Counted from the first letter of the stretch, positions 46,919 through 56,673 are shown. The stretch: 64,000 bases of DNA from Pleomorphomonas sp. JP5 (GCF_023721815.1 NZ_JAMDLI010000013.1:1-64000); one strand, 5' to 3'. Translations and numbers: made by a program. Notes: a model not told the origin generated them from the letters alone.

Positions 46919-47830
46919 ATGGCATCCCTGCCACTCGTCTATTCGCCTGAAGTCGAAGCCGCGATCGCAGCCGGCAAGCCGGTCGTCGCACTCGAGTCCA
47001 CCATCGTCACCCACGGCATGCCCTATCCGGACAACGTGGAGACGGCGCGCGCCGTCGAGGCCGAGATCCGCAGCCGCGGCGCCGCACCGGCCACCATCGC
47101 CGTTCTCGACGGCAAGATCCGCATCGGCCTCGATGCCGACACGCTCGACAAGCTGGGCAGCATGACCGGCGTCATGAAGCTGTCTCGCGCCGACCTCGCC
47201 TTCGCGATCTCCACCGGCCGTCCCGGTTCGACCACTGTCGCCGCAACGATGATCTGCGCCCACCTCGCCGGCATCGAGGTGTTCGGCACCGGCGGCATCG
47301 GCGGTGTCCACCAGGGCGCCGAGGAGAGCTTCGACGTCTCCGCCGATCTTGAGGAGCTCGGCCGCACGTCGGTGATCGTCGTCGCCGCCGGCGCCAAGGC
47401 CATCCTCGACCTGCCAAAGACACTGGAGGTTCTCGAAACCAAGGGCGTTCCGGTGGTCGGCTACGGCACCGACGAGTTCCCGGCCTTCTGGTCGCGTGGC
47501 TCGGGCCTGAAGGCCCCGCTCCGGCTCGATTCTGCCGCCGAGATCGCCGCCTTCCAGAAGGCGCGCAAGTTGCTCGGCATCGAAGGGGGCATGCTGATCG
47601 CCAACCCGGTGCCGGAGACAGACGAGATCCCGGCCGTCCGCATGCAGGGCTTCATCGCCGCCTCACTGGCTTCGGCCAAGGCGGCTGGCATTTCGGCCAA
47701 GGAAGTAACGCCCTACCTTCTTGCCGACATGTTCGAGCGCACCGCCGGCTCGTCGCTCAAGACCAACATCGCCCTGGTCATGAACAACGCCCGCCTCGCC
47801 GCCGACATTGCCACGGCGCTGAAGAGCTGA
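46919..47830 (+). CDS. psuG: Pseudouridine-5'-phosphate glycosidase
   Basis: This 303-residue enzyme splits pseudouridine 5'-phosphate into uracil and ribose 5-phosphate, completing the step begun by PsuK. Family motifs are VVALESTIVTHGMPYPDN, the ISTGRPGSTTVAATM region, FGTGGIGGVHQGAEESFDVSADL and AGAKAILDLPKTLEVLET. The ATG at 46919 was preferred because GGAGG stands 4 nt upstream; an ATG one codon earlier is too close. It is monocistronic here, after a dispersed repeat. Confidence 0.95.
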   Translation: MASLPLVYSPEVEAAIAAGKPVVALESTIVTHGMPYPDNVETARAVEAEIRSRGAAPATIAVLDGKIRIGLDADTLDKLGSMTGVMKLSRADLAFAISTGRPGSTTVAATMICAHLAGIEVFGTGGIGGVHQGAEESFDVSADLEELGRTSVIVVAAGAKAILDLPKTLEVLETKGVPVVGYGTDEFPAFWSRGSGLKAPLRLDSAAEIAAFQKARKLLGIEGGMLIANPVPETDEIPAVRMQGFIAASLASAKAAGISAKEVTPYLLADMFERTAGSSLKTNIALVMNNARLAADIATALKS

Positions 47831-47842
47831 TCGTCAGATACG

Positions 47843-47871
47843 CTTCGGGGCTGGTTCGCCCAGCCCCGAAG
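47843..47871. terminator. Terminator-like hairpin between psuG and cckA
   Basis: CTTCGGGGCTGG and CCAGCCCCGAAG form a 12-bp stem with a 5-nt loop in the 79-bp gap between two convergent genes. There is no U-run, but the stem is strong enough to separate the transcripts. Confidence 0.65.
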
Positions 47872-47909
47872 AAACCCCACAGTCAAGATTGCGCCGACCG
47901 TCGCCTGAG

Positions 47910-50453
47910 CTATTCGGCAAGCGTTTCCTTCACCGTCGTCGCCAGCTGCTTCAGCGAGAAAGGCTTGGGCAGGAAGTTGAACTGCTCGTTCTCCGGCAGG
48001 TTCTTCTTGAAGGCGTCCTCGGCATAGCCCGACACGAAGATGATCTTGAGATCGGGCTGGGTCTTGCGCAGCTCGCGAAGCAGCGATGGCCCGTCCATCT
48101 CCGGCATCACCACGTCGGATACCACCAGATCGATCTTGCCGTTCACCTCGGCCATGACTTCCAGCGCCTCAGCGCCCGTGGAGGCCTCGTGAACGGTGTA
48201 GCCGCGCGAGGCCAGCGCACGAGCGGCAAAGGCGCGCACGGCCTCCTCGTCCTCGACCAGCAGGATCGTCGCGTTGCCGGTGAGATCGGCGATCGGCGTC
48301 GCCTCGACGTTCTTCTTCGGCACGGCGTCGGCCGGGGCCTCGTGCCGCGGCAGGAAGATGTGGAAGGTGGTTCCAACCCCCAGCTCCGAAACCGGATAGA
48401 TGTAGCCCCCGGTCTGCTTGACGATGCCGTAGACGGTGGAAAGGCCGAGGCCCGTGCCCTTGCCGACCTCCTTGGTCGAGAAGAACGGATCGAAGATCTT
48501 TTCCATGACCTCCGGCGTCATGCCCGAACCATTGTCTTCCACCTCGATGTGCACATATTCGGCAGCCGGCATGCCCTTGAAGGGATAGGACCGCGCGCAC
48601 TCGTCCGCCATGACGTTGGAGGTGCGGATCTCCAGCTTGCCGGCCTTGGTCATGGCGTCGCGGGCGTTGACCGCCAGATTGATGACCACCTGCTCGAACT
48701 GGTTGAGATCGGCCATCACCGGCCAGACGTCACGGCCGTTGTTGACCTTGAGCTGAACCTTCTCGCCGAGAAGACGACTCAGGAGATTGGACAGTTCGGC
48801 CAGAACGTCGGACAGCACCAGCACCTGCGGCCGCAGCGTCTGGCGGCGCGAGAAGGCCAGGAGCTGCCGAACGAGGCCGGCCGCCCGATTGGCATTCTGC
48901 TTGATGTTCATGATGTCCTGGAAGGACGGGTCCGTCGGCCGGTGGTTGTTGAGCAGCAGGTCGGAGAAGCCGATGATCGCGGTGAGCACGTTGTTGAAGT
49001 CGTGCGCGACGCCGCCGGCCAGCTGACCGACCGCCTGCATCTTCTGCCCTTGGGCGAACTGCGCCTCCAGCGCCCGCTGCTCGGTGGTTTCCAGCGCGTA
49101 GACGATGGCCACCTCGCCGTCGCCAGCCCCTTCCTCCACGGTCGACACATAGAAGCGGGCGTAACGGTCGCCCTCTCCGGCCAGCGACACATCGATGCCC
49201 GAGATGTTGCCCTGTCCGTTCACCGCCGAAACGATGGCCTCGGAAATCGCCTTGCGATCGCGCTCGGCGATCACGTCGGTCAGGCGGCCGCGTGGGGCCG
49301 ATGGGTCTGGCCTGACGGAGGATCCGAACAGGCGCATGAACGGCGCGTTGTTGCGGCCGATGCGGCCTTCCTTGTCGATCGAGGCGATGGCGGCCGGCGT
49401 ATTGTTGAAGAAGCGGGTGAACCGCACCTCGGCGGCGCGCAGCGATTCCGACACGTCCTCTCCGGGCGAGCGGTTCAGCACCAGCGTGCGGCTGTCACCC
49501 ACCGCGCCGTCGCTACCCACCGGTACGCGATGGATGATGCGGACCGGCAGGATCTGGCCGTTGCGCTTGACCATGTCGAGGTCGACGATGCCGGTCTTCA
49601 CTTCGCCGGATGCGCCGCGAATGCCGTCGAGAAGCGCCACGCCGTCCCCGACGACGATTTCCTTGAGCTGCATGGCGCCCGCCTCGAACTCGGTGAGGTC
49701 GTAGCCAAGCCAGTCGGTCAGCGTGGCGTTCATGTAGACGACGCGACCGAGCGCATTGGCCGACAGGAAGCCGGCCGGCGCATGGTCGAGGAAGTTCACC
49801 GCCCGCTGCAACGCCTGGAAGCTGTTCTCCTGCTCGTCGCGATCGCGGGTGATATCGGCCACTTGCCACACGTTGAGTGGCAGGGACAGGCCGGTGAGCG
49901 GCCGCACGCGGATGCGGTACCAGCGGGCCGGACCGTCGATGCGGCCGAGGGGATGGGCAACGCGCAGTTCCTCCATGGCCCGTCGCCCCTCGCGGGAGGC
50001 CTGGGCCAGCCGGAAGATCACGTCGGCCGTGTCGGGATCCCCCGAAAACACCCGCTCGACGGTGCGGACATCGACGGCCGACTCGGCCCGGATCAGCCGG
50101 CCGTAGGTGGCGTTGGCATAGACGATGCGACCGTCGCCGTCGGTGACGCAGACACCGTCGGTCATGGTGTCGAGGAAGCGCTTGGCGAGCTGCACCTGCC
50201 CGTCGTTGCGCGAAGAGAGACGCACGAGACCGATGGCGATGGCAAACAGCGAGAAGACGCCGATCACCGCCAGGAGCCCGAGAAGACCGAGCACATAGGG
50301 CTCGGCCGCCGCCCGGTCGAGCACTGCGAACACCGCCGCGGCGGCCACCAGAGCCAGTGCCAGCGCTATGACAAGCCCCACGTTGCCGCCGCGCTCGGAG
50401 CGGTCGACGATCGGCGTTTCGACGGAAGGTGCCGACGGCTCGGTTTCGTTCAT
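47910..50453 (-). CDS. cckA: Hybrid histidine kinase CckA, cell-cycle regulator
   Basis: This 847-residue hybrid kinase drives the CckA-ChpT-CtrA phosphorelay. Two membrane segments (about 22-45 and 53-75) are followed by PAS domains, a HisKA domain with His484 in [22 protein letters not shown], an ATPase domain ([10 protein letters not shown], then [13 protein letters not shown]) and a receiver domain with Asp780 in [14 protein letters not shown]. This order and the DFNNVL motif are characteristic of CckA. The ATG at 50453 was chosen after an AGGGCAAG site. It lies downstream of flhB on the same strand. Confidence 0.94.
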   Translation of the reverse strand: MNETEPSAPSVETPIVDRSERGGNVGLVIALALALVAAAAVFAVLDRAAAEPYVLGLLGLLAVIGVFSLFAIAIGLVRLSSRNDGQVQLAKRFLDTMTDGVCVTDGDGRIVYANATYGRLIRAESAVDVRTVERVFSGDPDTADVIFRLAQASREGRRAMEELRVAHPLGRIDGPARWYRIRVRPLTGLSLPLNVWQVADITRDRDEQENSFQALQRAVNFLDHAPAGFLSANALGRVVYMNATLTDWLGYDLTEFEAGAMQLKEIVVGDGVALLDGIRGASGEVKTGIVDLDMVKRNGQILPVRIIHRVPVGSDGAVGDSRTLVLNRSPGEDVSESLRAAEVRFTRFFNNTPAAIASIDKEGRIGRNNAPFMRLFGSSVRPDPSAPRGRLTDVIAERDRKAISEAIVSAVNGQGNISGIDVSLAGEGDRYARFYVSTVEEGAGDGEVAIVYALETTEQRALEAQFAQGQKMQAVGQLAGGVAHDFNNVLTAIIGFSDLLLNNHRPTDPSFQDIMNIKQNANRAAGLVRQLLAFSRRQTLRPQVLVLSDVLAELSNLLSRLLGEKVQLKVNNGRDVWPVMADLNQFEQVVINLAVNARDAMTKAGKLEIRTSNVMADECARSYPFKGMPAAEYVHIEVEDNGSGMTPEVMEKIFDPFFSTKEVGKGTGLGLSTVYGIVKQTGGYIYPVSELGVGTTFHIFLPRHEAPADAVPKKNVEATPIADLTGNATILLVEDEEAVRAFAARALASRGYTVHEASTGAEALEVMAEVNGKIDLVVSDVVMPEMDGPSLLRELRKTQPDLKIIFVSGYAEDAFKKNLPENEQFNFLPKPFSLKQLATTVKETLAE

Positions 50454-50640
50454 GCTGCTCTTGCCCTGCCCGCCTGCCGGCGCCGCGCCCAATGGGTTGG
50501 CGCAACGGCCGGGAATCGTCTGTTCATGCCATGATCTTTAGCAATCGCCCGTGACGAGGCAAACGGCGACTTGCGCCTTTTCGCCAATCCGGGACGATGA
50601 TACCAGCTTTTGAAGGCCTTCCGCGCCCCGCTTGCCACCA

Positions 50641-51717
50641 TCAGGACCGCCAGCTCGGCTTCTTCTTGAGGTTCAACACGTAACCGACCACCTGCGCCAC
50701 CGCCTTGTAGTGCTGCTCGGGGATGGCGTCGTCGAGATCGACGCTGGCATAAAGCGCGCGGGCGAGAGGCGGATTCTCGACGATCGGCACATCCGCCGTC
50801 TTCGCCATCTCGCGGATGCGCAGCGCCACCTCGTCGACGCCCTTGGCGACGCAGATCGGGGCCGGTGTCGTCTCGTCATACTTGAGCGCCACGGCGTAGT
50901 GCGTCGGGTTGGTGACGACCACCGTCGCATCCGGCACCTTCTGCATCATGCGCTGACGCGCCCGCTGCATGCGCAACGACCGGATGCGCCCCTTGACGTG
51001 TGGATCGCCTTCGGTCTGCTTGTGCTCGTCCTTGACCTCCTGCAACGACATGCGCTGACGGTGCATGTAGCGGTAGCGCGACCAGAAATAGTCCGCCGCG
51101 GCGATCAGGAACATCAGCGCCAGCATGAAGCCGAGCATGCGAAGCGCCAGCGACTTCGCTACCGACAGCGTACGGGCGATGTCGATGGTGACGAGCGCAT
51201 CCAGCCGGTCGCGCTCGGGCCACAGCACCATGGTCATCACCGTACCGAGCACCGCCACCTTCAGAAGACCCTTGACGAAGTTGGCGAGGCTTTCCGGCGA
51301 GAACATCCGCTTCAGCCCGGCAAGCGGCGACAGCTTGTCGAGCCGTGGTTCCAGGGATTTCCAAGAGAAAACCATGCGATGCTGGGCGAGATTGCCGACA
51401 ACGCCGCCGAGCGCCATCAGCACCAGCGGGAAGGCGAGCGCCAACAGGAAGCCGCCAACCAGTGCGAGATAGAGGCGGCGCAGAGCACCGCTGTCGAGGG
51501 CGATCTCGGCGGCATGCTCGAAAACGCCCCGAAGGGGCGGCAGCAGCGCACTGATCATTCCGGAGCCGGTCAGCCCGATGACGGCGGTCACGGCGACGAG
51601 CCCGAAGAACGTGCCCACCTCCATGCTCTTGATGACGTCGCCCTGCTCGTGCGCTTGCTCGAGTTTTCGTTGGGTAGGTTCTTCTGTTTTGTCGCTGTCG
51701 TCGTCCGGACCGGCCAT
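50641..51717 (-). CDS. flhB: Flagellar type III export protein FlhB
   Basis: This 358-residue export-gate protein has four membrane segments and the autocleavage site NPTH in VVVTNPTHYAVALKYDE, followed by the C-terminal PRILxKG-like cytoplasmic domain. It starts MAGPDDDSDKTEEPTQRKLEQAHEQGDV, a normal FlhB opening. It switches export from rod/hook to filament substrates. It follows fliR by 9 bp and is the last flagellar gene before cckA. Confidence 0.95.
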   Translation of the reverse strand: MAGPDDDSDKTEEPTQRKLEQAHEQGDVIKSMEVGTFFGLVAVTAVIGLTGSGMISALLPPLRGVFEHAAEIALDSGALRRLYLALVGGFLLALAFPLVLMALGGVVGNLAQHRMVFSWKSLEPRLDKLSPLAGLKRMFSPESLANFVKGLLKVAVLGTVMTMVLWPERDRLDALVTIDIARTLSVAKSLALRMLGFMLALMFLIAAADYFWSRYRYMHRQRMSLQEVKDEHKQTEGDPHVKGRIRSLRMQRARQRMMQKVPDATVVVTNPTHYAVALKYDETTPAPICVAKGVDEVALRIREMAKTADVPIVENPPLARALYASVDLDDAIPEQHYKAVAQVVGYVLNLKKKPSWRS

Positions 51718-51726
51718 GGCGCTGCC

Positions 51727-52491
51727 TCAGTTGGGAACGAGGCGCATCAGACCGGTTTCCATGAAGGACCGGTAGAGGCCGAGGATGGTGGCGACGAGCG
51801 AAGCGAGAATGGCGAGGCCGATCATGATGGTGAGCGGCATCGCCAGGAAGTAGACCTGGAACTGCGGCATCAGCTTCTGCAACACACCGAGGCCGAGATT
51901 GTAGACCAGGGCGAACACCATGAAGGGCGCGGCGATCTGCAAGGCGGTCTTGAAGGACTCGACGATCGTCAGGATCGCCGCATCCTTGAAGTCGCCGACC
52001 GGCACCAAATCGCCGGGCGGAAACATGGTGTAGCTGCCGGCAATGCCGGCGAGAGCCACGTGATGCAGGTCGGTGGCGAAGATAACGGTCACCCCCGTCA
52101 CCGACAGGAAGGACGAGATGATGGCGCCCTGCTGGCCCATGGTGGGGTCGACGCTCTGGGCAAAGCCGAGGCCGATGTCGGAGGCAATCGCCGTGCCGGC
52201 AATCTGGATCACGCTCATCAGAAGGCGCGCGGTCAGGCCAATGGCGACGCCGATGATGACTTCGGCGACAAGAGCGAAGATCAATCGACTCATGTCGTTG
52301 GCGAGCCCGGAGGGCAACCGGTTCGACAGCAGGGGATAGAAGACGGCGGTGAGAAGCAGCGCAAAGCTCAGGCGAGCACGCGAGGATATCGTCGGCTCCC
52401 CGATGCCGGGCATCAGCATGCAAAGCGTGCCGATGCGGGCGAACAGCAGGATGAAAAGGACCGTGACGTCGGGAAGGATGCGAATGGTCAT
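51727..52491 (-). CDS. fliR: Flagellar type III export protein FliR
   Basis: This 254-residue membrane protein of the export gate has about six hydrophobic segments and the family features RIGTLCMLMPGIGEPTISSRARLSFAL, PFMVFALVYNLGLGVLQKLMPQFQVYFLAMPL. The ATG at 52491 was chosen because it overlaps the fliQ stop (ATGA) and begins the hydrophobic core. It assembles with FliP and FliQ. Confidence 0.94.
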   Translation of the reverse strand: MTIRILPDVTVLFILLFARIGTLCMLMPGIGEPTISSRARLSFALLLTAVFYPLLSNRLPSGLANDMSRLIFALVAEVIIGVAIGLTARLLMSVIQIAGTAIASDIGLGFAQSVDPTMGQQGAIISSFLSVTGVTVIFATDLHHVALAGIAGSYTMFPPGDLVPVGDFKDAAILTIVESFKTALQIAAPFMVFALVYNLGLGVLQKLMPQFQVYFLAMPLTIMIGLAILASLVATILGLYRSFMETGLMRLVPN

Positions 52492-52751
52492 CCCCGGACG
52501 ATCCATTCGCTGAGCGTCACCATGAAGCTGTTGAGCGAGTCGGCCATGAAGGGCAGCACCAGCATCAGCACGATGAAGATGGAAAGAATCTTCGGGATGA
52601 AGGCCAGCGTCTGTTCCTGGATCTGCGTCAAGGCCTGAAACAGCGACACGACAAAGCCGACCGCGAGGCCGGCCAACATCACCGGCGCCGCGATCTTGAT
52701 GGTCACCCAAATGGCGGTCCGGGCCAGGTCGAGAACCTCAGCGCCACCCAT
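52488..52751 (-). CDS. fliQ: Flagellar type III export protein FliQ
   Basis: This 87-residue protein has two membrane helices and the conserved GFVVSLFQALTQIQEQTLAFIPKI loop. It is the small export-gate subunit present in several copies around FliP-FliR. GGAG precedes the ATG at 8 nt, and it overlaps fliR by 4 bp. Confidence 0.95.
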   Translation of the reverse strand: MGGAEVLDLARTAIWVTIKIAAPVMLAGLAVGFVVSLFQALTQIQEQTLAFIPKILSIFIVLMLVLPFMADSLNSFMVTLSEWIVRG

Positions 52752-52777
52752 GCCGTCCGCTCCGAACCGCGCCGGCG

Positions 52778-53116
52778 TCAGATCGCCATGCGCATGATTT
52801 CCTCATAGGCCGAGATCACCTTGTCACGCACCGACACCATCGTATCGAGCGCCACCTCGGCTTCCGACACGGCCGTGACGACATCGATGATGTTGCCCTT
52901 CCCGGCCATGTAGCTCGCCTGCTTGACTTCCGAGGCGTTACCCTGATCGATCACATCCCGCACCTGATCGCGCAGCATGGAACCGAAATCGGGAGACGTC
53001 ACCCCGGCGGCCCCGGCAGCCGCTTCGCCAGCCTGCCCCGCCTGACCGCGATTCGCCAGTCTCGACATGGCGCCGTACACATTGCTGGCATTAAGCGCGG
53101 TGGTGGTGAGCGCCAT
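52778..53116 (-). CDS. fliE: Flagellar hook-basal body protein FliE
   Basis: This 112-residue protein joins the MS ring to the proximal rod and is the first rod-type export substrate. The conserved C-terminus is clear: ASYMAGKGNIIDVVTAVSEAEVALDTMVSVRDKVISAYEEIMRMAI. A GGAGG site precedes the ATG. It lies between flgC and fliQ, the usual alphaproteobacterial order. Confidence 0.93.
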   Translation of the reverse strand: MALTTTALNASNVYGAMSRLANRGQAGQAGEAAAGAAGVTSPDFGSMLRDQVRDVIDQGNASEVKQASYMAGKGNIIDVVTAVSEAEVALDTMVSVRDKVISAYEEIMRMAI

Positions 53117-53204
53117 GACGATGGTCCTCCTAAGGCGATTCCGGCAAAGGCGCGTGTCGGCCTTGCGTCAGGACTAGTGTTCAAACAAAGAGCTTCGGGC
53201 GTAC

Positions 53205-53615
53205 TCAGCCGCGCAGAATGTCGATGGTCTTCTGGAGCATGGCGCGCGTCGACGAGACGACGTTGAGATTGGCCTCGTAGGTGCGCTGGGCGCTCTGCAT
53301 GTCGACCATCTCGATGAGCGGCGACACGTTGGGATACTTGACGTTGCCGCTGGCATCGGCCGCCGGACTGTTCGGCTCGTACTTCAGCTCGAAGTCCGAG
53401 CGGTCCGGTACCACGCGCCCAAGCCGCACCATCTCGGCCCCCAGCTCCTTGTCGAACTTGGAGGTGACCGTGGGAATCTGCCTGCGGTAGGGGTCGCCAC
53501 CCGGCGTCGACGCCACGGAATCGGCATTGGCGACATTCTCGGCGATGACGCGCATCCGACCGGTCTGCACCTTGAGGCCGGCGGACGAGATCATCAACGT
53601 CTTCAGGAAGTCCAT
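53205..53615 (-). CDS. flgC: Flagellar proximal rod protein FlgC
   Basis: This 136-residue rod protein has the N-terminal ANVANADSVASTPGGDPYRRQ segment (as VIAENVANADS) and the C-terminal helix VDMQSAQRTYEANLNVVSSTRAMLQKTIDIL. The ATG at 53615 follows GAGGTGAGG and comes 9 bp after the flgB stop. It is exported through the flagellar apparatus. Confidence 0.95.
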   Translation of the reverse strand: MDFLKTLMISSAGLKVQTGRMRVIAENVANADSVASTPGGDPYRRQIPTVTSKFDKELGAEMVRLGRVVPDRSDFELKYEPNSPAADASGNVKYPNVSPLIEMVDMQSAQRTYEANLNVVSSTRAMLQKTIDILRG

Positions 53616-53624
53616 GGCCTCACC

Positions 53625-54035
53625 TCACCTCTTGCCAACGGCGGTCTTCAACAGGCCGAGACTGCGCTGGTAGAGCGACGTCACGGCCTGGAAATCCATC
53701 TGGTTGCTGGTAACCTTCATCATCTGGTCTTCGAGCGACACCGCGTTGCCGTCCGGCGTCACCTCGTAACCACCGACCTTTTCGGGCCGGAGCGGCCCGA
53801 CATTGCTGATGCGAGGCCCGGCGATGTGCATCGGGTTGGTCAGGGCAGTGGCGACGCCGCCGTCCCCCTCGCCCTCCACCGCCATGCGGAAGAAGTCGGG
53901 AGCCTTCAGGTCGCGCGCCGTGTAGCCCGGCGTCTCCGCGTTGGCCACATTCTCGGCAAGCACCTTCTGGCGCGTCTCGTGGAAGCGCAGCTTGCCTTTG
54001 AGGGCCTGCAGGACCGGCAGATCGGTCATCGACAT
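53625..54035 (-). CDS. flgB: Flagellar proximal rod protein FlgB
   Basis: This 136-residue rod protein opens the minus-strand flagellar operon. It contains RQKVLAENVANAETPGYTARDLKAPDF near the N-terminus and the C-terminal NQMDFQAVTSLYQRSLGLLKTAV helix. The second ATG, two codons later, is an alternative start. A CtrA box lies 136 bp upstream. Confidence 0.95.
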   Translation of the reverse strand: MSMTDLPVLQALKGKLRFHETRQKVLAENVANAETPGYTARDLKAPDFFRMAVEGEGDGGVATALTNPMHIAGPRISNVGPLRPEKVGGYEVTPDGNAVSLEDQMMKVTSNQMDFQAVTSLYQRSLGLLKTAVGKR

Positions 54036-54434
54036 CGAAAGAACTCACCGCAGTTGGCGTCCGGACCGGCCGCCTGATACACCGCAAGAGGAGCGGCGCC
54101 CTGAAAGTCGCTGTCCTTCACAAGGATTCGCAACTTGAATAACCGTAGGCAATATTTGCCGACCTCAGGGTTAATGAATGGTTAACAATCCATTCCTCTA
54201 GGTCCGGAGAGGCTTGAAAAACGCCCGATTTGGCTGATAGCTGGGAAAAAGTGCCTAATGGGCTGAAGGTTGCGCCTTGCAACGCCCTGTCTGCGAGGGG
54301 TTGCCGGTGCAAAGCGGAACGAAGCGAACGGCGGCGGAAGACGTTTCCGAATAATTTCCCATTTCGAGATAAACCGGTTATCGACTTGACGAACTGGCAC
54401 CTTCAACGAAACAGGTCTTGGGTGGAAAAGTGAG
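54036..54434. promoter_or_regulatory. Divergent flagellar promoter region
   Basis: This 399-bp region separates flgB from the fliO-like gene. It contains a perfect CtrA site at 54171-54186 and several AT-rich stretches suited to promoters. A TGGCAC at 54395-54400 resembles half of a sigma-54 promoter but lacks the matching downstream element. I see no coding sequence. Confidence 0.6.
54171..54186 (-). promoter_or_regulatory. CtrA binding site (TTAA-N7-TTAAC)
   Basis: TTAA, seven bases (TGAATGG) and TTAAC match the CtrA consensus TTAA-N7-TTAAC without mismatch. It lies 136 bp ahead of flgB and about 250 bp ahead of the divergent fliO-like gene. CtrA activates early flagellar genes in alphaproteobacteria, and its kinase gene cckA lies at the far end of this gene cluster. 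Confidence 0.75.
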
Positions 54435-55718
54435 ATGCAGGAATTGCTGGTAACTTGGTTTGGTGCCACGGGGGCAACCGTCGTGCGCTATGCCCTGGCC
54501 CTCGCGGTGGTAGCGGGGCTTCTGCTGCTGCTCCGCTGGGTCCTCCGCAACTATGCGACTGGCGGCCAGCTGTCGATCGGCCGGAGCCGCCAGAACCGGC
54601 TCACGATCGTCGAGCAGATCGCCCTCGACCAGCGCCGGCGCCTGTTGCTCGTGCGGAGAGACGGCGTCGAGCATCTGATTCTGGTGGGTGGCGGCAACGA
54701 CCTCGTCGTCGAGCCAACCATCATCCGGGGCGTTCCAGTGGGCAGTCTCGGGCGCACCGCTCGTCCGGCTGTCTCCTCTACGGCCTCCTCCGAGGAAAGC
54801 GAGGCCACGGCGGCCGAAACGCCCGCCGTTGGGGCAGCGCCCGTCGCGCCCATGATGGAAGCGCCCGCCACCGTCCGCCCCGTACCGATTCCGCGCCCCG
54901 CCGCCGCCGTCGAGCCCGCCCGTCCGGCCTTTCCGTCGCATGTCGCTGGCGAACACCCGAAGGCCACGTCGATCCAGTCGCGCCTCAACCGCGCACAGCC
55001 CCGCACGCCGGATGCCTCGCGCGGCGCGGCGCCCTCGCCTTACATTCCGCCAGAAGCCCACCGCGTCGAGCCGACGGTGGCGCCCATTTCGCCGATCGTC
55101 TCCGACAAGCAATCGTCGGATCTGCCTGAGCCGCACGAAGCCCCGCAGATGGAGCGCAAGTCCGAACCGGCGCGTCCCGTGCCCGCCAGCGTGTCCATCC
55201 CTCCGGTGGAAGACAGTCCCGGCTTCGACGACCTCGCTCGACAGCTTGATGAAGCGCTCAAGAGCGAGATCGAGGAAATGAAGATCGAGGCGGCCGAGCC
55301 GCCCGCCGCGGCACCGGAACCGGCGCCCAAGCCCGAGCCGGCAAAGCCGACCACGTCGGCCGCCTCCGCCTGGCTTCGCCCGCGGGCGACTCAGGCGCCG
55401 CGTCCGATTGCGCCGCGCGAGCCGTCAGTGGCCCGGGAGCCGGTTGCAACCCGCGAGCCCTCCGCGCAGGCAACTCCGACGCGTTCGCCGCTGAGGCAGC
55501 CCGTCGCCGAGCCCCGGATTGCCGAGCCCCGGAGCGCCGAGCCGGCCGCGGAGCCGGTTGCCGCTCCGGAACCGGTGGTCACCCCGCGCGTGACCGAGAA
55601 ACCCGTAGCCGAGAAGCCGGAGGACGACGTCCGCACCAGCCCCGAGTTTTCCTCGTTGGAAGACGAGATGGCCCGTCTGCTCGACGATCTGGCCGGTGAT
55701 TCCAAGGGAAAACGCTGA
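54435..55718 (+). CDS. FliO-like flagellar biosynthesis protein with a long Pro/Ala-rich tail
   Basis: This 427-residue protein begins with a FliO-type unit: one membrane helix (about 17-35) and a small domain with GQLSIGRSRQNRLTIVEQIALDQRRRLLLVRRDGVEHLILVGG. Residues from about 105 onward form a low-complexity region rich in Pro, Ala, Glu and Arg, ending EFSSLEDEMARLLDDLAG. Typical FliO is 100-150 residues, so the tail is unusual. FliO helps assemble the FliP ring, and fliP follows 132 bp downstream. Confidence 0.82.
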   Translation: MQELLVTWFGATGATVVRYALALAVVAGLLLLLRWVLRNYATGGQLSIGRSRQNRLTIVEQIALDQRRRLLLVRRDGVEHLILVGGGNDLVVEPTIIRGVPVGSLGRTARPAVSSTASSEESEATAAETPAVGAAPVAPMMEAPATVRPVPIPRPAAAVEPARPAFPSHVAGEHPKATSIQSRLNRAQPRTPDASRGAAPSPYIPPEAHRVEPTVAPISPIVSDKQSSDLPEPHEAPQMERKSEPARPVPASVSIPPVEDSPGFDDLARQLDEALKSEIEEMKIEAAEPPAAAPEPAPKPEPAKPTTSAASAWLRPRATQAPRPIAPREPSVAREPVATREPSAQATPTRSPLRQPVAEPRIAEPRSAEPAAEPVAAPEPVVTPRVTEKPVAEKPEDDVRTSPEFSSLEDEMARLLDDLAGDSKGKR

Positions 55719-55850
55719 CCTCTCGTGCGCTTTCGATGCCTGTCGCCTTGAGCCGCCTGCCGGCCGGGGCGACAGTGTCGCGAAAAGCCGGATGATTCGT
55801 GTCCGGTCGCGATCGGCCGCATGGCGCGCCGATCCTTTCGGATAGGCGCG

Positions 55851-56666
55851 ATGGCAGCGGACGACGACGAACAGGCCGGACGGGAGAACAAGGTGGCACC
55901 GCGTGGCCGCCACGGCGTTCGCCGTCTTGTCATCCTGCTCTGTCCGCTTCTCCTCGGCCTCCTGTGGCTTGGCCTGTCATCCGGCATTGCCCTCGCCCAG
56001 GACGTCAGCATCACGCTCGGCCAGGGATCGACACTGACCGAACGCGCCGTTCAGCTCGTCGGGTTGCTCACCGTTCTGAGCCTGGCCCCGTCGATCGTCG
56101 TGATGATGACCTCGTTCACGCGAATCGTCGTCGTGCTGTCGTTGCTCAGATCGGCCATCGGCCTGCAAACGGCACCGCCAAACGCGGTCATGATCTCGCT
56201 GGCGCTATTCCTCACCGCCTTCATCATGGCGCCGACATTCCAGGATGCCTACACCAACGGCATCGAACCGGTGGTCAACAATCAGATCGAGTTGACCGAG
56301 GGGTTCACCCGCGCCATGCAGCCGATGCGGGCCTTCATGCTGGCGCATGCCCGCGAAGTCGACCTGCGCCTGTTCGTCGACCTTGCCGGCCTGCCGCAAC
56401 CCGAGACCCAGGACGATCTGGAAACCCGGATCATCATCCCGGCCTTCATGATCTCCGAGCTACGCCGAGCCTTCGAGATCGGCTTCCTGATCTACCTGCC
56501 CTTCCTGATCATCGACATGGTGGTTGCGTCGATCCTGATGGCCATGGGCATGATGATGCTGCCGCCGCAGGTGGTGTCGCTGCCGTTCAAGCTGATTTTT
56601 TTCGTGCTTGTCGACGGCTGGGCGATGCTCGCCGGCAGCCTTGTTCGCAGCTACGCGGGCGGATAA
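55851..56666 (+). CDS. fliP: Flagellar type III export protein FliP
   Basis: This 271-residue export-gate protein has a cleavable N-terminal signal (ending GIALAQ) and the FliP signatures TSFTRIVVVLSLLRSAIGLQTAPPNAVMISLALFLT and PAFMISELRRAFEIGFLIYLPFLIIDMVVASILMAMGMMMLPP. The ATG at 55851 was preferred for its GGATAGG site; an ATG ten codons earlier is possible. It ends 7 bp from the convergent TPR gene. Confidence 0.94.
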   Translation: MAADDDEQAGRENKVAPRGRHGVRRLVILLCPLLLGLLWLGLSSGIALAQDVSITLGQGSTLTERAVQLVGLLTVLSLAPSIVVMMTSFTRIVVVLSLLRSAIGLQTAPPNAVMISLALFLTAFIMAPTFQDAYTNGIEPVVNNQIELTEGFTRAMQPMRAFMLAHAREVDLRLFVDLAGLPQPETQDDLETRIIIPAFMISELRRAFEIGFLIYLPFLIIDMVVASILMAMGMMMLPPQVVSLPFKLIFFVLVDGWAMLAGSLVRSYAGG

Positions 56667-56673
56667 GGCGGCG

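Noticed and set aside
47889-50534. An 881-codon plus-strand open frame opposite cckA
   Set aside because: It mirrors the whole of cckA, has no ribosome site or recognisable domain, and its His/Arg/Asp-rich composition is what the reverse strand of GC-rich coding DNA gives.
50632-52638. A 668-codon plus-strand open frame opposite flhB and fliR
   Set aside because: It covers two well-recognised flagellar genes; the product is an extreme His/Asp/Arg-rich shadow.
54395-54410. Possible sigma-54 promoter before the fliO-like gene
   Set aside because: TGGCAC fits the -24 box but the -12 position reads ACGA and not TTGC, so the match is only half.
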